A stretch of 64,000 nt of DNA from Alentia gelatinosa (lineage: Eukaryota > Annelida > Polychaeta > Phyllodocida > Polynoidae): the NCBI GenBank assembly GCA_950022655.1, contig OX465581.1, forward strand, positions 30,041,300 to 30,105,299. The letters run 5' to 3'. The notes beneath the pieces are model-generated. The model made no database searches and was not told the origin of the DNA. It saw only the letters and a program-made list of their open reading frames with translations. The translations under genes and the position numbers were made by a program. Of the stretch, positions 13,421 through 25,400 are shown one piece after another. Numbering within the stretch: the first letter of the stretch is position 1; every line of letters starts with the position of its first letter.

Positions 13421-16400
13421 TCTTGATGGAAACATTCTTACCTCGGTTTCAGTGTTCATATATCTAGGTAAGCTTGAATATTTCAAATCGAATGGACAGA
13501 TCAATGGAGAGACTTAACTATCCTTGCGCAATAGCTTCATGGAACGAGACATCCACACTGTCCCGCTTCGAGGCCTGACTGGAACAGGAGGACGGGGCCA
13601 CTTGGTCTCTTTCCGAAGTACTGGGTGGGTGTTGACCCGTCTTACACCTTTCCTTCAAGTGAAACAGAATAACATTGCCCAGCCTATGGCGGGCCAATGT
13701 GCAGTTTTGTGATACCCTAGCCCGTCCCCTTCACTGTGCTGGCTAGCAGATTTGTCTGGCGGTTGTACTACCACTGCAAGACCTTCCTTTGTTACATATC
13801 AAGTTAGTTGTTGAAATCTTTTTAAACTCGCATACTCTGTCAAACTCTAGTCTGGTCGACTATCTCTTTACTGAGGTTCCAGTAATGTACGTTTCTCCTA
13901 TGTTTTTCTTCTTCTTGGTCAAAGGAATTTCTACCATCTACCCCTTACTCACACAAAGAAGTCACCGTCAGTGCTCTTTATGCGGCCTCTCTTTAGATTA
14001 CACACTCGGTCCAGTGTTCCCTTCGTTGGACGGATGAGCAGTCCCTTTGTCCTGGCCGATATCGTTGACGGGCGTACGTTCGTATACGATGTCATCTACT
14101 GCAAAACGAATACACCAAACTTTTCCCACAGCCCCAACCCCCACGATACATGCGCAAACTGACCCATGAGCTGATTTCAAAAGGCCAAGGATCGTGATCT
14201 ATTGCTGTCTTCTTCAGCCCTTAGGAAAGTGGCCACAATGGTTTGCTAGACTTAAGGTCGTAGATCATATACTATCATAAAGAAGACTGAATTCCGAGAA
14301 CCTTACATATGCTCAAGACTGGAGAGAAAGTACCTGTAACTCAATGAACAATCTGTTCTCAAACTCTGTTCTCAAAGGGTTTTCAACTCACACTTCAGAA
14401 GGACACTAGTGATGTACTTTCTTGTGACCCAGCGTCCGTTTCGGTCAGTAGGACTTCTTATTGGTGTTAGACTGCGCCTTGGGTCCGGCACTTCATTACA
14501 TGGCCCTGCTGAACATTGCGATCACCCTCTTCGGTCGGTAGGACTTCTTATTGGTGTTAGACTGCGCCTCGGGTCCGGCACTTCATTACATGGCCCTGCT
14601 GAACATTGCGATCACCCTCTTCCTTTCTACCGCTGGACTGGAAGCAGCCCTTTCCTCCGACGGACGACGGATGCTCAAGTCGCAGAATATATTTGTGCAG
14701 ATGCAGTTTCCCAAGTTAGGCAGCTCACTGTAAAATCAACACTGCAGAGGCCCCCCACACCCTCCCAATACATTGCAAGTGTTACTAGGATAGAGTTAAA
14801 ACATCTCTTACTACTTTTTCCAAGAAGTCATACCCCATGTTCAGTTGTCTTCAAGAAAGCAAATACTCTTTATGCATTCAGACTGCAACAGGCATACCAA
14901 ATACACAAGAGGAAAACCTGATGGTTACCTCCAACTGCAAGTCACATTGCCCTGGTCAGGACTGCAGACACGACGTTCCACCGATGGCTGAGAGGCGAGC
15001 TACACCACAGGCACAGACTACTCCTTGAAGGGAAAGCAGAGTAACCATTTCCAACCCCAGACACACTGGGCAAAAGCACCTCTTGTCAACCAAATGATTT
15101 TAACAGTAGTTCTTTGATATCATCTCTTGATGGAAACATTCTTACCTCGGTTTCAGTGTTCATATATCTAGGTAAGCTTGAATATTTCAAATCGAATGGA
15201 CAGATCAATGGAGAGACTTAACTATCCTTGCGCAATAGCTTCATGGAACGAGACATCCACACTGTCCCGCTTCGAGGCCTGACTGGAACAGGAGGACGGG
15301 GCCACTTGGTCTCTTTCCGAAGTACTGGGTGGGTGTTGACCCGTCTTACACCTTTCCTTCAAGTGAAACAGAATAACATTGCCCAGCCTATGGCGGGCCA
15401 ATGTGCAGTTTTGTGATACCCTAGCCCGTCCCCTTCACTGTGCTGGCTAGCAGATTTGTCTGGCGGTTGTACTACCACTGCAAGACCTTCCTTTGTTACA
15501 TATCAAGTTAGTTGTTGAAATCTTTTTAAACTCGCATACTCTGTCAAACTCTAGTCTGGTCGACTATCTCTTTACTGAGGTTCCAGTAATGTACGTTTCT
15601 CCTATGTTTTTCTTCTTCTTGGTCAAAGGAATTTCTACCATCTACCCCTTACTCACACAAAGAAGTCACCGTCAGTGCTCTTTATGCGGCCTCTCTTTAG
15701 ATTACACACTCGGTCCAGTGTTCCCTTCGTTGGACGGATGAGCAGTCCCTTTGTCCTGGCCGATATCGTTGACGGGCGTACGTTCGTATACGATGTCATC
15801 TACTGCAAAACGAATACACCAAACTTTTCCCACAGCCCCAACCCCCACGATACATGCGCAAACTGACCCATGAGCTGATTTCAAAAGGCCAAGGATCGTG
15901 ATCTATTGCTGTCTTCTTCAGCCCTTAGGAAAGTGGCCACAATGGTTTGCTAGACTTAAGGTCGTAGATCATATACTATCATAAAGAAGACTGAATTCCG
16001 AGAACCTTACATATGCTCAAGACTGGAGAGAAAGTACCTGTAACTCAATGAACAATCTGTTCTCAAACTCTGTTCTCAAAGGGTTTTCAACTCACACTTC
16101 AGAAGGACACTAGTGATGTACTTTCTTGTGACCCAGTGTCCGTTTCGGTCAGTAGGACTTCTTATTGGTGTTAGACTGCGCCTTGGGTCCGGCACTTCAT
16201 TACATGGCCCTGCTGAACATTGCGATCACCCTCTTCGGTCGGTAGGACTTCTTATTGGTGTTAGACTGCGCCTCGGGTCCGGCACTTCATTACATGGCCC
16301 TGCTGAACATTGCGATCACCCTCTTCCTTTCTACCGCTGGACTGGAAGCAGCCCTTTCCTCCGACGGACGACGGATGCTCAAGTCGCAGAATATATTTGT

Positions 16401-16789
16401 GCAGATGCAGTTTCCCAAGTTAGGCAGCTCACTGTAAAATCAACACTGCAGAGGCCCCCCCACACCCTCCCAATACATTGCAAGTGTTACTAGGATAGAG
16501 TTAAAACATCTCTTACTACTTTTTCCAAGAAGTCATACCCCATGTTCAGTTGTCTTCAAGAAAGCAAATACTCTTTATGCATTCAGACTGCAACAGGCAT
16601 ACCAAATACACAAGAGGAAAACCTGATGGTTACCTCCAACTGCAAGTCACATTGCCCTGGTCAGGACTGCAGACACGACGTTCCACCGATGGCTGAGAGG
16701 CGAGCTACACCACAGGCACAGACTACTCCTTGAAGGGAAAGCAGAGTAACCATTTCCAACCCCAGACACACTGGGCAAAAGCACCTCTT
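13421..16789. repeat. Two consecutive type A monomers at the array edge
   Basis: Monomers 9 and 10 are both long forms and share variants not seen in the interior (TTGATATCATC at about 13411 and 15115, CGATATCGTTG, GGTCAGTAGG and GCCTTGGGTCC in the first 90-bp copy). Monomer 10 ends where similarity drops after TCTTGTCAA at about 16789. The A-B dimer order therefore does not reach the edge. Confidence 0.88.
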
Positions 16790-18985
16790 GTCAATCAATT
16801 CATTTTAGGAGTCCCTCAAATTTACTAAATTTTAGGATCAGGTCCTCCTTTGACAGTGATTTGTTTACCAGATACACCTTTACCTTGGTTTCAGTGTTCA
16901 TATATTAAGGTAAGCTCTTAATATTTCAAATTGATAGATCAATCTGGAGGCTTTCCTATCCCTGTGCAATAGCTTCATGGGACTAAACATCCACATTATG
17001 ATGTTTCAGGGCCTGATTGGAACAGGAGGATAGGGCCACTGTGTCTCTTTAGGAAGTTCTCTGTAGGTGTCGCAACTTTTCCTTCAAGTGAAACAGAATA
17101 TAATTATCCAGCTTATGTGCAGTTTGTTGATATCCTTTCTCTTCCAATATAATACTGGATAAATTAAGATTATGGTCGATTTCGACCAAAAAAAATTTTC
17201 CCCACAAATTCCCTCTTTATTTACTCTATACTTCGTCACTAAGAGTTTTTTCTTCACACCGCCCCCCCTCCCCCGACAAATGATTTTGTTGCTTCCTATT
17301 GATTCTAAAACAGCAGCCCTCTGCCCATACAAAATATATGTGGAAAATGCAAGACTGAAATGACTTCAAGAACATTTTAAGTCATCCATATATTAGGAAT
17401 TTGGGCAAATGAGAGTGTGAGAGAATTTGAAAAAAAATTAGAAAATCTCAACTCCCATCTCATTCATACTCCTTCCTATGGGTGTCATTTAGGAAAATAT
17501 GGGTGTCAATAGATTATTTTTTTATGAAATGTTTTTCTATTGCAATTTACTGCATCAGAGACTGATAAAATATTGAATAGGGTTGAGGATATGCAGAGGT
17601 CAAATCCATCCTTTTACTGGCATGAGTGAAGCTTGATTGAACTCTCTTTGATTTTATATTCTTGAAACGGAAAGGAGGATTTCCTTCACTGCCTTTTACA
17701 ACTGATAATGGACAGCCACTACTAGAAGTTGCTTTACTGTCAGTTCGCAATGTTAGCAGTTCATCCCTGCATTATATACTAAATTTTAAACAAGTATCCC
17801 TTCACCTACCTCCCAATACATCTATTAACCAAAATCTGAGCCTGACTTGTAATGAAAAATCTCACTAATGCTGTTAAATATTTGTTAAATATGATGTGAA
17901 AGGTTATACCAGTAGAGTAGTTCCTTACCAGCGCGTAGGACTTTTTATGTTGCCTCTTATTTGAAGTTTTTGTATGTATTGCTGTTCATGTATATTATTT
18001 GACGAGTCTTCTCTGTACTAAACGGAAGAAAGCTCATCCCCGCCCCATCGTTCGTAGGAGATTCTTTCTTTGATGCCAGCTACTGCAAACTGAATAAACC
18101 AGCCCTTTCCCACACAAAACAAATTGAGAAAGATTAATATAATTCCATGTTCCTCTTTTCCAATATCAAAATACTTCCCTCTTATTCGATCTATTAAGAG
18201 TAAATTGATGCATCATCTCAAATGAGAGAATTACATGAATTACCTTCGGTTTCTCAAGGGCAATTTGGGTGACATCCCTTAACATCTGAGACATACTGGG
18301 AACACCAATTAAATCTAATTATAGTACTAACATTTCTAATGCTCTGGGCAGTATTGGAACTCACGCTTCAGGAAGCAAGCTGTGATGCAGTTTAATGCTG
18401 ACGTGCTTGTTGTACATTCCATTGATTTTAGACCGTCTTTGTGGCTGGTTGTTTCATACAAAGGCTCGCCGTTTCTGCTTCAGTGACCCTCTTTTTCTGT
18501 TGTTGTACTGCGTGCAACACCTTCCTCCGATCGATGACAGAGTTACATCATTTGCTTGTGCAGATGTAGTTCCTTAACCTAATCAGCCTACTGCAAAATC
18601 AATACCATAATCTTTGCCCACACCATCCCCAAATATTGGAAGTCATGTTATTAATGTCATAAATATTTATCATTTTTCAACGACTTACCCTCGAGCTCCA
18701 ATTGTCAATGAGAAACTATGCCATTCAATTAATCAATTTATACTAGAGGAACTTGCACACCACGTGCACAAGAGGAGACCCTTAGGTTACCTACAACTAC
18801 TTGATAATCTGCAGTGGTGAGAACTGCAGATAACAGCAAATGGGTGATACACCAGTTTCACTATCTGGGGCAAATTACTCCTTGCTGAGAAAGCATTGCA
18901 ACCATTTCCAAATCCAGAGTATACTGGGCACAAGAACCTCTAGGATTAATTAACTTTTGTCCGAAATTCTCTATGTCAGCTGATG
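16790..18985. repeat. Highly diverged satellite monomer at the array border
   Basis: Colinear patches of similarity to the monomer run through this stretch: TTTCAGTGTTCATATAT at 16880, GCAATAGCTTCATGG at 16967, TTCAAGTGAAACAGAATA at 17083, a CTACTGCAAACTGAATA patch at 18080, TTGTGCAGATG at 18556, CTACTGCAAAATCAATA at 18589, and CATTTCCAAATCCAGAG at 18903. It is about 2.2 kb, longer than a modern monomer, with AT-rich insertions between patches. The 90-bp block appears only once (about 18410-18500), so the duplication seen in the array is younger than this copy. No gene is evident. Confidence 0.82.
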
Positions 18986-20029
18986 GAAAAAATTATGTTT
19001 CTCTAGGGCAACGAATTCAATGATAAGGACTCACTGCTTAAAAGTCGGGAACTTGAATGACCTCTTCACATCACGAGTGCCACTGAAACCTTTTTCATAA
19101 ATGTATTGACAAGGTGGAATGGTCAAATTTTTAAGTTAAGCAATAAGGCCATGCTCATTTCAGGAAGACCAAATATTGGATAATCATTTCAGCTGTGCAC
19201 TAGGGAAACCAATTAAGCTCCAAGAAAATCGAAAGGGTTTTCCTGATTTCTGCAGCTTTTCAAATACATTATGGTTGAAATTCTATATCCATTGAAATAT
19301 TCAATAATTTTTCAAACAGAATTCTGTCATTGACAAAATGTCAAGCAAAATACCATTTTAATTTTGCATTCATTTAGGTATAACAAAGTCTGGTATTGAT
19401 CTCTTTTCAGCGGTGATAATAATCGTTTAAAATAAAAGGCTCACACTCTTAGTACCACTGATATTTTCTCATTTCTAGAAATAAGCATATCGTGAATACA
19501 AGCCAAATTATGACATTTAGTGAATTGTTGACTTGGCAAGAGTTATATTTAGAGTCACAGGTACTTACTTCTGGAAAGCATTTTTTCAACTTCAAGTGTA
19601 AATATTGGGATACTTCTGTGGTTTGTTTGGTGACGTCCTGGCACCAACTGAAAAATCACCCAAGCCTATGTGTACGTTATTTTCAATGGTTAAATATTTA
19701 GCCATGATTCAGGTAATAACGTCACTCTAGGGACTACCCACTAGCTACTCGATAATTAGGTTGAAGCAAAATACGTTATCTCTTATACCAGATGGCAATA
19801 CCCAGACTGATACAAATGAATATCATTTACCGCGCATTAGACGGTCGGGAAGACAGTTTTGGAGGCATTTAGTTAGGAGAGGGCTTTGGCTATAAGGGTC
19901 TGCGGTTCTCAAAAATTTACCGTTTCTCGTCCTTTTTTTTAAAGGATATTTCCTTACAACTTGAAGTTTTTAATTATTTCAAATAAAGCATTGAATTCTT
20001 TCAAATATATTCAACTAGCTCTCAAGCTA
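18986..20029. other. Intergenic, AT-rich, no gene seen
   Basis: This stretch lies between the satellite border and the minus-strand gene. I find no long open frame, no splice-bounded coding block and no clear repeat. It should contain the 3' untranslated region of the minus-strand gene, but I did not see a convincing minus-strand polyadenylation signal. Confidence 0.6.
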
Positions 20030-21298
20030 TCAAAGTCGAGTCAGACCTAACTTTTGGTACTTATTTTTGGGTGTGCTCTTCCTCTTCACATGGACAATCC
20101 AACTCTTGCCACATTTCGCGATGAGAACGGGGATCAGTTGCAAACTGTAGGATCTTTTTTGATCGCACTGGACTTTCAGACCATCTGAGGGCTGATGCAA
20201 GTAAGAAAAAATACAGGACAGTCAATGTTCTTTGGATTAATCTGCACGCCGAATCATACAAGGAGTGTGTTAAAAAACATATTACTTAGTGGGATGTAGG
20301 TTGTATACTGGAAACACTTATTTGCCTTTTTTCTGGTGGTATGTCCATGAAGCCACGCCATGGCAGAATCATGTCCAAGCATCATATCTTGCTGTAAACA
20401 AAAATATAACAGTAACAGCCTATGGGAGCCATGTAACGTCGAACAGTTCCGATTACAGAAAAAGACATTTTCCTTCGACTGAGATAGGAAATATATAGGC
20501 ATTTTACATTACCCGTGATCGTGTTCTATTGAGAGGAACCCACTGAGAGTAACGACGACACATGTACAACACAACAAATTGCATTACTTACATAAGTTTA
20601 ATGTCATTTAAACAGTTTAATATTGGCAGTTATTGGAATCAAGAGACCTGCTCTTGCACATCAATCCTTTATATACAATTTACAAAGAAACCCTTACAAA
20701 ACCTGGCATCCGCTTTCACGCAGACGATTCGTCACATGGTCTCCAAGAGGGATTCCCTGGAGCAAGAAAAGTCAAATATCACCTTCGCTGCAACGACTTG
20801 GCCACCAAAAGTACCAAAAATCAAAACAATAGGATAACATCATCAGTGCCAGCACTCATAGTCATAATATCATATAAATCATACCCTCTGCAACTTATCA
20901 AAGAACGCATTAAGTCCAATTGGGTCGGTTATATCGGTACCAGTCTCGCTGCAGGCAATTGATATTTTGGGTGACAACTCGATCTCGGTGTATAAAATCC
21001 ATGACCCATTTTCGTTGGGACGCCAAGTAGCGTCGTATTCACAGTCCTTCAATTGCACTGGTTTATATAGCGTTGAACCCAGTTGTGCGCATTGATATTC
21101 AGATGTATGCTCAAAGGTTTTACGTATTGTTCTCAATGTTCCCAAGTAATGCTCGTTCAAATTATTAACGGTCGATTCTAGGAGCGCCATTACTCTGAAA
21201 TCCTCTTTCCTCCGGAATGTGTCCTTTTTCTTTGCGATACATTTTAGTGTGGGAATATTATATTGAGCGTGGCGTGAACGTATACCTTTAGGTGCCAT
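20030..21298 (-). CDS. Putative MAB21/cGAS-like (nucleotidyltransferase-fold) protein, partly resolved gene
   Basis: The first coding block runs 21298 to 20885 (138 codons, good start context A..ATGG, followed by a GTATGA donor). It contains Gly74-Ser75 and, twelve residues later, Glu87-Tyr88-Asp89, the spacing of the metal-binding GS...ExD motif of cGAS-like enzymes. The last block runs 20191 to 20030 behind a TTGCATCAG acceptor and encodes a strand SYSLQLIPVLIAKCG then W. MAB21 proteins have a Gln at that place, where active cGAS-like enzymes have the third Asp. So it may be a MAB21-like or inactive member. Candidate middle exons (about 20759-20704 and 20395-20320) are not settled, and the MAB21 C-terminal half is not seen. 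A competing frame in the last block (ending EEEEHTQK) cannot be excluded. Family calling is from motif memory. Confidence 0.42.
20885..21298 (-). CDS. First coding exon of the putative MAB21-like gene
   Basis: This is 138 codons, phase 0 at the donor (CAGAGG then GTATGA). An in-frame upstream ATG at 21337 exists, but the 21298 ATG has the better context. Residues 36-65 look helical, followed by LGSTLYKP and CEYDATW. If unspliced, the frame stops one codon later. Part of the N-terminal coding sequence (21242-21269) is repeated exactly at 28883-28910. Confidence 0.55.
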
Positions 21299-21483
21299 TA
21301 TATGCTTTATGTTAACGAAATATAAGCAGAATAGCAATACTTGGGAAATAACAGATAAAATGAGGACAAACTTATGAACCTGTGAGTGGTCGTCCTCGTA
21401 CGAACAGCGGATGTGAAGTGAAGTTGGTCGCCGAACTCGAGAGGGAAGAACCAGTGGAGTTTGTTCTTTCCTAACCTATGTTC

Positions 21484-21490
21484 TATATAA
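21484..21490 (+). promoter_or_regulatory. TATA-like box, candidate PLEKHD1 promoter
   Basis: TATATAA sits about 25-30 bp upstream of a stretch (about 21513-21559) that ends TTTTAA followed by a GTAAGC donor. An acceptor CTATTTTTAG at 22167-22176 leads into the exon with the PLEKHD1 start codon. Together these suggest a non-coding first exon and an intron of about 0.6 kb in the 5' UTR. This is inference from sequence signals only. Confidence 0.3.
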
Positions 21491-22176
21491 ACTTGTGTAT
21501 TCGCATCTCTTGCAGTTGGTTGTGGAGGAACCGTGGTGGAGAGATCACAAGAATTTTAAGTAAGCTGTGTAAAATACGGAGAAGACACGAGGTACACAAC
21601 GAAGGTTATACGTTCATATCCTGGTCCGTATGAACAAAATGGCGTCCTCCTGCTTATTACTTGGTTAGACCAATATGAAAATTAGGTCAGTACAGACCAA
21701 GACAGTAGTTCCATATCCAGAGTCTGTGGTCACATACACTTTGAATAAATAAAGTATTATAGGGAATTAATAACAGGAAAATGTAGCCTTGTCTTTGCCG
21801 AAGTAAGTCCAACGGAGTCCTCTTCTGTCTCTTCTTTCCACCGTTTCTGTTGCAGCAAAGGAACGCGTTATAGCCTTAAGTAAGAAATTGCTATATATCC
21901 TTGCGCAAGGCGGAATGCAAAACATAGGTCACTGTGGTATGTCTTATTTTAGCTCATTCACGGTTAACTATAGCATAGATATGATTCTAGGCACAAACCC
22001 CAATTATTAGCTGTCAATTGGAATGCAATAAAGATTCATATTTATTTCTAATGATATTATTCAAACATATTCCAAGCGCATTGATATTAGCTGTTGTAAG
22101 GCAGCGACGCATGTTGTGCGTCACAAGACTGGTTTAAACCAGTCACCTTCATTGTGACGACATACTCTATTTTTAG

Positions 22177-22341
22177 CACCCAGAGATCTCGAAATTCATC
22201 GCGAGACTACACGGGATTTCCTACAGACCAAAGTAGGTCAAATAAATCAAGGCTGTGCCCACAAACTCGACCGTCGATAGTGTTCAGTGACGTTCTCACA
22301 TGCTCACCTTACACTACGGGGGATAACAATAACAAATATAT
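22177..22341 (+). other. PLEKHD1: Probable 5' UTR of the first coding exon of PLEKHD1
   Basis: It lies between a pyrimidine-rich acceptor ending TTTTTAG (22176) and the first in-frame ATG (22342). An in-frame TAA nine bases before the ATG closes the reading frame upstream, so the protein cannot extend further 5' without another exon. Confidence 0.4.
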
Positions 22342-22454
22342 ATGGGGGAAATGCCCGAAGGGGACAGTGGAAGCGATATACCTGCTAAGGTACAACAATA
22401 TGGAGTGCTGTCTAAAAAGCCGTTTGGACATCCTTCCAGTAAGTGGGCAAAAAG
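22342..22454 (+). CDS. PLEKHD1: PLEKHD1 exon 1 (N-terminus, first PH strand)
   Basis: It encodes residues 1-37 plus two bases of Arg38, then the consensus donor GTAAGT. Two in-frame ATGs (22342 and 22351) could start; the first is used here. The block AKVQQYGVLSKKPFGHP, then SSKWAKR, is the characteristic start of the PLEKHD1 PH domain. It lies in a different frame from the longest open frame at this locus, so it is easily missed. Confidence 0.9.
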
Positions 22455-25400
22455 GTAAGTAAAGTATCACTATCAGTGTATCACTGTGTGTGTATCAGCT
22501 TCAAGAACTTCGAAGTTCTAGCTCTGAACTACTGCTGAGGATCGGGGCCAGATTCCAGATCTAGACAAGAACTAGGTCTAGATCTAGTTCCAAACAGAAA
22601 TATGTGACTCCCACTTTTTTTTACTCAAGTAAATGATTTTATATGTGCATCTTACTTTTAGTGCTTTGCCAATTCATCGAGTATGATAATCGATTAATTG
22701 TGAAAAGACCTACAGACTAGAGTAGATATAGATCTAGACTATAGTCTATACTAGTATTAGTAGTAATGTAATGATAAAATAAGTTAGTACGTATACACGT
22801 ATAGATCTTAAGTAATATAAGTACACTGCACAGTAGAACCTAAAGGACATTCTGCGAACGCGGGCACCCTGCGTTCGCGGACACGTTTGCTCAGAACGGT
22901 TTCCTCTATTACTGTATTAGTATTTAGATGTTTATAATATAGATCTAGACCCGTTTTTAAGCGGGCAGAGCGCGTAATTATCTAAAACTGCACACATCGC
23001 GACACAGTAATTAAGACACTATAAGACGTAACACTAACATACCAAGACTTACTATATATCCATGCCGTATATACTGTAAATATGAGCCAACTGCTCGAAA
23101 ATTGAACAATTGAAAAAATGCATGTCTTTGCTCCGTAAAGTTGTGAAAAATAGGTACCAGTACATACTAATATATTACTTATAATCAGGTAGATATGGAC
23201 AATACCTTTCTGGGCATATATATATATATGTTGGGGTCTGGGACTAATTCTAAAAGGTAGTAGAGGACAATAAATGGTAAAATAAGTGAAAAAATGAATG
23301 ACTTTTTTAAAATTTCAAAAGTAAAATCTTAAGGGAATATTAGGATAGTGTACCAAGATGTAGGAGCAGAACAAGTTAGTTTACTAAACCCGTACTAACC
23401 TCGCCTGTCGGCTCGGTTAGTACGGGTTTAGAAAACTAACGAGTTCTGGTCCGAAATCTTGGTACACTATATTAGTATTCCCTTTATTATATACATGATA
23501 TTATCAATATAAGGTAAATATTTTACTTTATTAGCCTCTAATTCGTTAATCCATTCATTATCAACTCATAACAAACACGTAGAGATGTGCCAGTCTTGCA
23601 CACTTTGATTTCACTAATCCTGAGGTCAATGCCCCGGAAGCAGTCACTAAAAAAGTTTTGCTATACAGGTTGCTATGCGAGAACGTCATATCCGCCTCAC
23701 AGTGATATCACACCTTAACTTGCTTTTTAGCAGAAATAAAACATGGTCATATCTACAGAAATGGGGAAAATCCATTGTATTCACCATCACGAGCGTGACA
23801 ATGAATGAATACAGATTAGGGCTATAATCGATGGATACTGATTAAAAAAAACCGGGTTTTTTTTGCCTAAATGCTTCCTAGGCTGGGTAATTGTGATGAT
23901 ATGAACATTTTTCTGTAAGTGTATATAAAGTTATAAAAATTAATTTTAGGAGTACATTGTACCTTCTTATATTGATATTAAGCCAGGTGATGGTCATATG
24001 AGCATTGGTGTGGTTAGACACAAAATTGAAGCTTCAAAAAGTTCATGTGCAGTGACCTAGTCTAGTCAGTATTTACCGTCACAATTCTTGTATTCACCGT
24101 CACTTTCATGTTTTCAATATTAAAAAGAACAACAATTCCTATTTCATGTTTGAATTAATTTTCCCTACATAGTAACTGTCAAGTTAGATATAAGCCTAAA
24201 TAATTACTGTTTCAAAATGAATTTCTGTAGTTTGAGGCAGATATATTGTAATAACATGAACACTTTTTTGTAAATGCGGTCAAGATCCAGAAAAGGTATT
24301 ATTCTTGGGAGATTATTTTGTTAAATTACAGTAATATATAGTCATATGGTCAACAAAAAAGAACTTACATGTTTTAAAATATGAGTAAACCTTAAAAAAA
24401 ATTCATATAAGTCACCTGTATTCACCATCACTATTTTTGTATTCACCGTCACACATTCGTTTTGTGTTTGGAGTCACTATATGAGTGGTTTGAAGATAAT
24501 AGCTGCAATATGGCCTGGGGTTTGAATAAAAACATCACTTTTATATGTCCATAGATGGGCTAGCAGTATTATTTGTAAAGATAAATCAATTTCCAATTTA
24601 TTTATCCATATAATAAAGAGCATGAAATATGATAGTCAAGATTTCTTTAATCAGGAAAAACATTTTAGATCAATAGATTATATCATATTGGAATAGAATA
24701 CAAGTAAAAGGGCCTAGATTTTGGTATATTTATGAATATATAGGGTAAATGGCCAAAATTAGGTTCATATGTATTCTCCGTCACGAAAGTCTAGCCTTTT
24801 CTTATAAATCGCTATTTGTATCATATTCCACAGTCTTATGTGGGGAGTGGTCCATTTGAATATACACTGATTGCAGTCACTGGATCATGTTATACATATA
24901 TCTAAATAGGACTGACCTTTTTTGTATCTGCTTTGACAATAGGTTGAAAATATGATACTAGAAATACTTCAATTTGTCGGAAATAGTTTGAAAATGTTGT
25001 TTAAATCACTTTGAGAATGCTAGAGGTTTATCATCAAAAGTCGTTCTACTTTAAGGCCACCTATGTTTCCTGTCAGAACCCATGGCAAACATAAATGTAT
25101 ATGCTAGGGATATTTTAATGTGGATAATTCTTGATTATTGGGACAAACATGACGGTGAATACATTTGTTCTAAGAATCCCTTCTTTACAAAGTGCTCCTG
25201 AGAAAACCCTATAAGAAAGGATGAGAGGATTTTAGGGATATATACTTCAGACCCTCTCCTATCAGGAAAAAAACAAAAGAAATCATTTTTGAAACCTTTT
25301 TTTTTCTTTTTTCTTTAAAATGACCAATTGTACAATTTTCATGATTTTGGCCCATATGCACCGTTTCGCCATGTAACGTAAAAATACTGTATGGACCACT

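Larger units (their letters stand above)
1..16789. repeat. Complex satellite array, ten monomers of about 1.7 kb, cut by the left window edge
   Basis: The same block recurs head to tail. Monomers lie at 1-1705, 1706-3355, 3356-5060, 5061-6710, 6711-8415, 8416-10065, 10066-11770, 11771-13420, 13421-15124 and 15125-16789 (the last slightly truncated). Lengths alternate 1705/1650, so monomers 1-8 form four copies of a 3355-bp dimer. Copies differ by only a few substitutions. The short open frames in each copy (up to 126 codons) show no recognisable domain, and a one-base loss in a C tract of monomer 9 changes the longest frame's end, so I treat the array as non-coding. I do not recognise the family. 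Whether it is centromeric, subtelomeric or interstitial cannot be read from the window. Confidence 0.97.
21299..22341. other. Shared upstream region between the divergent minus-strand gene and PLEKHD1
   Basis: About 1 kb separates the two start codons, which point away from each other. It contains a TATA-like box on the plus strand and a possible non-coding first exon of PLEKHD1 (separate entries). Otherwise it is AT-rich with no coding block I can support; a 102-codon frame at 22154 overlaps the PLEKHD1 5' UTR and exon 1 in the wrong frame. Confidence 0.55.

Noticed and set aside
22154..22462. A 102-codon plus-strand open frame over the PLEKHD1 start
   Set aside because: The real reading frame in this place is the one that gives the PLEKHD1 N-terminus and joins exon 2 in phase; the longer frame does not match any family.
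22540..22960. Clusters of AGATCTAG words as regulatory sites
   Set aside because: Similar clusters occur elsewhere (27580-27640) in low-complexity AT-rich sequence; nothing ties them to a promoter.
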